From NCBI GenBank assembly GCA_028818385.1, contig JAPPNY010000070.1, positions 1-25,174 of the forward strand: a stretch of 25,174 nucleotides of DNA, given 5' to 3'. This DNA is from Spirochaetaceae bacterium. GTDB lineage: Bacteria > Spirochaetota > Spirochaetia > SZUA-6 > Bin103. This document shows positions 22,525 through 25,174 of the stretch, piece by piece (within the stretch, counting starts at the first letter, position 1; every line of letters begins with the position of its first letter). The notes beneath the pieces are model-generated. The model was not told the origin of the DNA. It did no database searches and saw nothing but the letters and a program-made list of their open reading frames with translations. The position numbers and the translations under genes were made by a program.

Positions 22525-23775
22525 CTAAGCAACCTTCTCCGGAAGCTCCGCGGTGTCATCCTCAAGGTAGCCTCGGTATTCATTGAGTAATCTTTGGACG
22601 TCCGGCAGGTCCGCGTCGAGCATGTAGCACGCCAGCCTAAAGGCTAGTCTCCGAGGTCCTGTTCCTGTTTCCATTCTGTTGTTCCGGAAAATCGTTCCTC
22701 TCCAAGGCAGTGAACCGACACATAACGGCAGATTCTCAACTCGATCTAGCACCGTGGTCCATACTGTCCGAGGAACCTCTGCACCTATCGCGATCGGCAA
22801 GTGCTCTTGCTCCGAGAGTAGGTACGCAATCACCTTACCATAGATGCTAAGGCCAAGCGGTCTAAACAACAGGTGACCCCGAGAAGGGTCGCCATCCGGT
22901 TCTCTGACTTCGCCGGGTGTTCGTGCGCCCGACTCCAGCGTCGAGAATACCTCCCTTCTATCTCTGATTTCGTTCCACAACGTCGTGATCGCGCTATAGG
23001 CTCGTTCGATGTGACTCGCATCGGGCCGGTATTTCAGGTATTCCTTTTCCCGCTTGAACGCGTAGACCGCTTCAAGCACCTCGCGGTGGAAGTCCCACAG
23101 CGCAGCGAGAGATGTGAATTTGTCGTCGTCTCTCTTTCCCAGACTGCGCTTCGCGAGCTCCATGTGTCGAGTGTCGAAGCACCTTATACCACTCTTGAGC
23201 AACATGCGGGTGGCTATGGAAACGACGTTATCCTCATCGAGTGCGATGTTGTCACCTGTCGACGTAGGGCGTGCGTACCGGTTGAGAGTGTGAAAGAGTC
23301 TTCTGGTCTGAACGATCCCTTGGTCCGTGCGTTCATGGGTCACGAAAACGACTGAGACCTCCTCAGCTCGCAGGTCCCCGTCACGTTCAATAGCGTCTTT
23401 GATCGACTTCAGGCGGTGTTGGCCGTCAAGCGCGAAGTAGCGCTGCCTACCGTCGAACTTGAGTAGGCCGAAGTCGAAATCATCGTCGAGAAGGGGATGG
23501 TCCTGCATTTTGACGCCTATGTAGCCGGGCCTTCCGCCCCATGCAGCGACTATTATCGCTCCATAAAATCGCTCCGGCTGCCGCAATAGGTACTGCGTCA
23601 TGTCTGCTGAACGTCGTGACAACTCGCGCTGCAGAAGGACGTCTAGGTCATCGCGCGAGTCATGGAGGTTCTCAAAGAAGTCTACTTTCGCTGCTAACTC
23701 CTGGAAGGTCATCTTTCCGATGTAATAATCGCGACCTCCCATCGTGCCGCGAATGACTGGAATGAGATCGGCCAT
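22525..23775 (-). CDS. DGQHR-domain protein, DndB-like
   Basis: This 416-residue protein starts MADLIPVIRGTMGGRDYYIGKMTFQELAAKV and has MTQYLLRQPERFYGAIIVAA, the signature YFALDGQHRLKSIKDAIE, VSVVFVTHE, and RRLFHTLNRYARPTSTGDNIALDEDN, the classic DndB pattern. DndB represses dnd operons. DGQHR domains resemble the DGQQR site of the DUF262 domain in SspE, which is PT-stimulated. Here it is paired with an Ssp-type module and not with DndCDE. Start choice: ATG 23775 is 10 nt after AAAAGGAG, and a TTG at 23781 is 4 nt after. It is 21 bp downstream of the nuclease gene on the same strand and convergent with the modification operon. Its role may be regulator, PT sensor or both. Confidence 0.9.
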   Translation of the reverse strand: MADLIPVIRGTMGGRDYYIGKMTFQELAAKVDFFENLHDSRDDLDVLLQRELSRRSADMTQYLLRQPERFYGAIIVAAWGGRPGYIGVKMQDHPLLDDDFDFGLLKFDGRQRYFALDGQHRLKSIKDAIERDGDLRAEEVSVVFVTHERTDQGIVQTRRLFHTLNRYARPTSTGDNIALDEDNVVSIATRMLLKSGIRCFDTRHMELAKRSLGKRDDDKFTSLAALWDFHREVLEAVYAFKREKEYLKYRPDASHIERAYSAITTLWNEIRDRREVFSTLESGARTPGEVREPDGDPSRGHLLFRPLGLSIYGKVIAYLLSEQEHLPIAIGAEVPRTVWTTVLDRVENLPLCVGSLPWRGTIFRNNRMETGTGPRRLAFRLACYMLDADLPDVQRLLNEYRGYLEDDTAELPEKVA

Positions 23776-23796
23776 GTGCAATAGACTCCTTTTGAT

Positions 23797-25158
23797 CTAG
23801 TTCGCCGGGGGCGATATGATGTTGTACTCGGGCATGGTGGTCTCATAGATCGCCCGTTCGACGCTGGCTATGTGCGTTGCGGGTACCGGGCAAAAAGAGA
23901 GTTCAATCGCGCGACCGTATACCTGGAACATGTATGAGAGTTCGGGTCGCGTGTCATCGTACCCCTTCTTGATGCGGAGATACGACTTCATCCTTTCCCT
24001 AAGATTGGTCGTCTTTCCGACGTAAAGAACGACATCGATGGTGCGATCGCCTAGGGAAGCGGTGGTCGTAAACATGTAGACGCCGGAGTCGGATGAGCAA
24101 GCATCTATCACTGCTGTGGTGAGAGGAATCTCCTTCCAGTCGAACTGCTGCTCAAGTGTTCGTAAGTGAGTAGCGAAGTCACGGGGCCTGATAGGCTCGG
24201 CAAGCCGAGGCCGGGGTCGATAGGCGCCTATGGGTACCTCCGATGATAGCACGTTGCCGGAGCCGTAATCGATGTACTCAGCAACGGGGCTATCGAGGTC
24301 GACTCTGTCGTTCAAGCAGTAGATAGTCTGTGTCTCATCTTTGTAAACAAGGAAGGGGATGTCGTTGGTCACGCCAGAAGAGAGGAGATCGCTCTCTGCC
24401 CAAAAGTGAGACGTGCCTGAGGAAGCGCGGTGCTTGGGTGGGGACTCGACGAACTCGAGGGAATTGCTGCCGTAGGTGCCCCAGAAACGAAAGTGCGAGA
24501 AGGGTAATAGCTGAAGGATAAGCCTTAGAGCCTTCGCGTACGGTGTTTCGATGCGTTTAAAGAAAAGGGAATCGAGGGCTCCGTGGGCGCACTTATTCCG
24601 TATCTGCACGGAGTACTCGAGGGCGCGGCGTATGCTAAGTGACCGCGGAGTGTCGATGCGGTACCCTAATCGCTGCAGTTCTTCGACTACATGGTTTATA
24701 TATTCGGTGAGTTTAGCAAGGCGGTTTCGTGCGGGGTGTTGCTTGTAATCCGAGTGGTCGCTACAATAGTGGCGAATGGGTTCGGGGAGACTCTTTGAGT
24801 TCGCACACACCGCGTGGACGGCATGCAACCAAGCGCCGAGACTAGAGGACTCGAATATCTTACTCCAAGCAAGCTCTTTGATATCGGTATCGCAATCAGC
24901 GGCGATGAGGGCAAAGGTAGTGCCCACGTATTTCACGGTGGCGGCATAAACGGACTCAAGCGCTCTGTAGCGCATGTAGTCGTCAGGAAGTTCGGCGCGA
25001 CTAAGATATTGATCGTAGGCAGTACGGATGAAGGTCGGCAGGCTATTGATTGGAGGCTCCAACAGAGGCGACCGGTGCGTGTGGGGAGCAATAGTGCGGT
25101 GGTGTGCGGACGAGGGGGATGTGTTGGGGGGGGCGGTGGGTGGGTTTCTGGGGCGCAC
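23797..25158 (-). CDS. HEPN-like plus GIY-YIG nuclease fusion protein
   Basis: This protein of up to 453 residues ends in a clear GIY-YIG domain: SGVYMFTT (GVY about 359-361), DVVLYVGKTTNLRERMKSYL (YVG about 379-381, Arg 387/389), SVERAIYE (E434) and PEYN. The alpha-helical N-terminal part carries RRALEYSVQIRNKCAHGAL, an R-x4-H motif (R187, H192) as in HEPN ribonucleases. The middle part, IPFLVYKDETQTIYCLNDRVD...EYIDYGSGNVLSSEVPIG, I cannot name. The start is uncertain. The GTG at 25158 yields a Pro-rich low-complexity N-terminus, no good ribosome-binding site is seen, and the frame stays open to the window edge. It lies upstream of, and probably in one operon with, the DndB-like gene. The suggestion that it is the PT-linked effector is inference. 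Confidence 0.78.
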   Translation of the reverse strand: MRPRNPPTAPPNTSPSSAHHRTIAPHTHRSPLLEPPINSLPTFIRTAYDQYLSRAELPDDYMRYRALESVYAATVKYVGTTFALIAADCDTDIKELAWSKIFESSSLGAWLHAVHAVCANSKSLPEPIRHYCSDHSDYKQHPARNRLAKLTEYINHVVEELQRLGYRIDTPRSLSIRRALEYSVQIRNKCAHGALDSLFFKRIETPYAKALRLILQLLPFSHFRFWGTYGSNSLEFVESPPKHRASSGTSHFWAESDLLSSGVTNDIPFLVYKDETQTIYCLNDRVDLDSPVAEYIDYGSGNVLSSEVPIGAYRPRPRLAEPIRPRDFATHLRTLEQQFDWKEIPLTTAVIDACSSDSGVYMFTTTASLGDRTIDVVLYVGKTTNLRERMKSYLRIKKGYDDTRPELSYMFQVYGRAIELSFCPVPATHIASVERAIYETTMPEYNIISPPAN

Positions 25159-25174
25159 CCCCTTGGGGTAGGCG
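25060..25174. other. low-complexity G/T-rich window edge
   Basis: The last ~115 bases, especially 25,115-25,155, are dominated by runs of G with T (for example GGGGGG near 25,125-25,140), unlike the rest of the locus. They translate into a Pro/His/Ser-rich N-terminus for the nuclease gene. This may be a true regulatory/linker region or a poor-quality contig end. The true start of the nuclease gene cannot be fixed here. Confidence 0.4.

Noticed and set aside
23797..25158. Calling the GIY-YIG protein SspE
   Set aside because: No DUF262 DGQQR motif and no HNH/DUF1524 motif are present in this protein.
1..25174. tRNA, rRNA, CRISPR array or transposase
   Set aside because: I saw no tRNA T-loop/acceptor pattern, no regular repeat-spacer array, and no transposase or integrase motif in any frame. 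Small degenerate elements could have escaped reading by eye.

Overview
The window is a bacterial (not phage) segment. It has dense, GC-rich coding, short intergenic gaps and many 4-8 bp start/stop overlaps. The left half (about 600-10,850) reads as very GC-rich. The right third, and especially 22,450-25,174, is visibly less GC-rich. The metabolic genes are a formylglycine sulfatase, an HpcH/HpaI aldolase, Gfo/Idh/MocA and MDR dehydrogenases, a sialidase-fold protein and a phytanoyl-CoA-type dioxygenase. These are typical of uncultured high-GC marine, sponge-associated or soil lineages, but I cannot assign a phylum from this sequence.

Left part, carbohydrate and sulfate-ester metabolism: an orphan HicB-like protein (282-572) is followed by a tightly packed minus-strand operon (4774 back to 616) of alpha/beta hydrolase, Gfo/Idh/MocA oxidoreductase, HpcH/HpaI aldolase and sulfatase. 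A divergent MDR dehydrogenase follows (4855-5883). A second group is an NAD-dependent epimerase coupled to another MDR dehydrogenase (minus strand, 7816-9707), divergent from a BNR/Asp-box sialidase-like protein (9774-10841). Between them sits a two-gene ABC-type ATPase plus DUF4276 (TOPRIM-like) cassette (5944-7736), which looks like an OLD/PARIS-style defence pair.

Middle, scrambled region (10,866-13,784): a zinc-ribbon protein, a NYN-domain RNase, a DinB/ClbS-fold protein and an intact PhyH-family dioxygenase, all on the minus strand. Two degenerate pieces of a second PhyH copy (about 11,260-11,350 and 12,318-12,490) flank the NYN gene. The NYN gene is preceded by a nested stem-loop ending in a U-tract with a candidate promoter just upstream.

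Right part, DNA phosphorothioation (PT) island (13,807-25,174): the plus-strand operon carries a HicB-like small protein, an N-terminal module and a methyltransferase of the PT-associated family separated by two in-frame TAG codons, a cysteine desulfurase (SspA/DndA), a DUF4007 protein (SspB-like), a large P-loop ATPase (SspC-like) and a PAPS-reductase-like sulfurtransferase (SspD/DndC-like). Facing it is a minus-strand pair: a DndB-like DGQHR protein and, upstream of it, a protein combining a HEPN-like RNKCAH motif with a C-terminal GIY-YIG nuclease domain, cut or poorly defined at the window edge. No DndD, DndE, DndFGH or classical SspE (DUF262 plus HNH) is visible. The working hypothesis is an Ssp-type PT modification module served by a DndB-like protein and a separate HEPN/GIY-YIG effector. 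That combination is the most interesting thing in the window.
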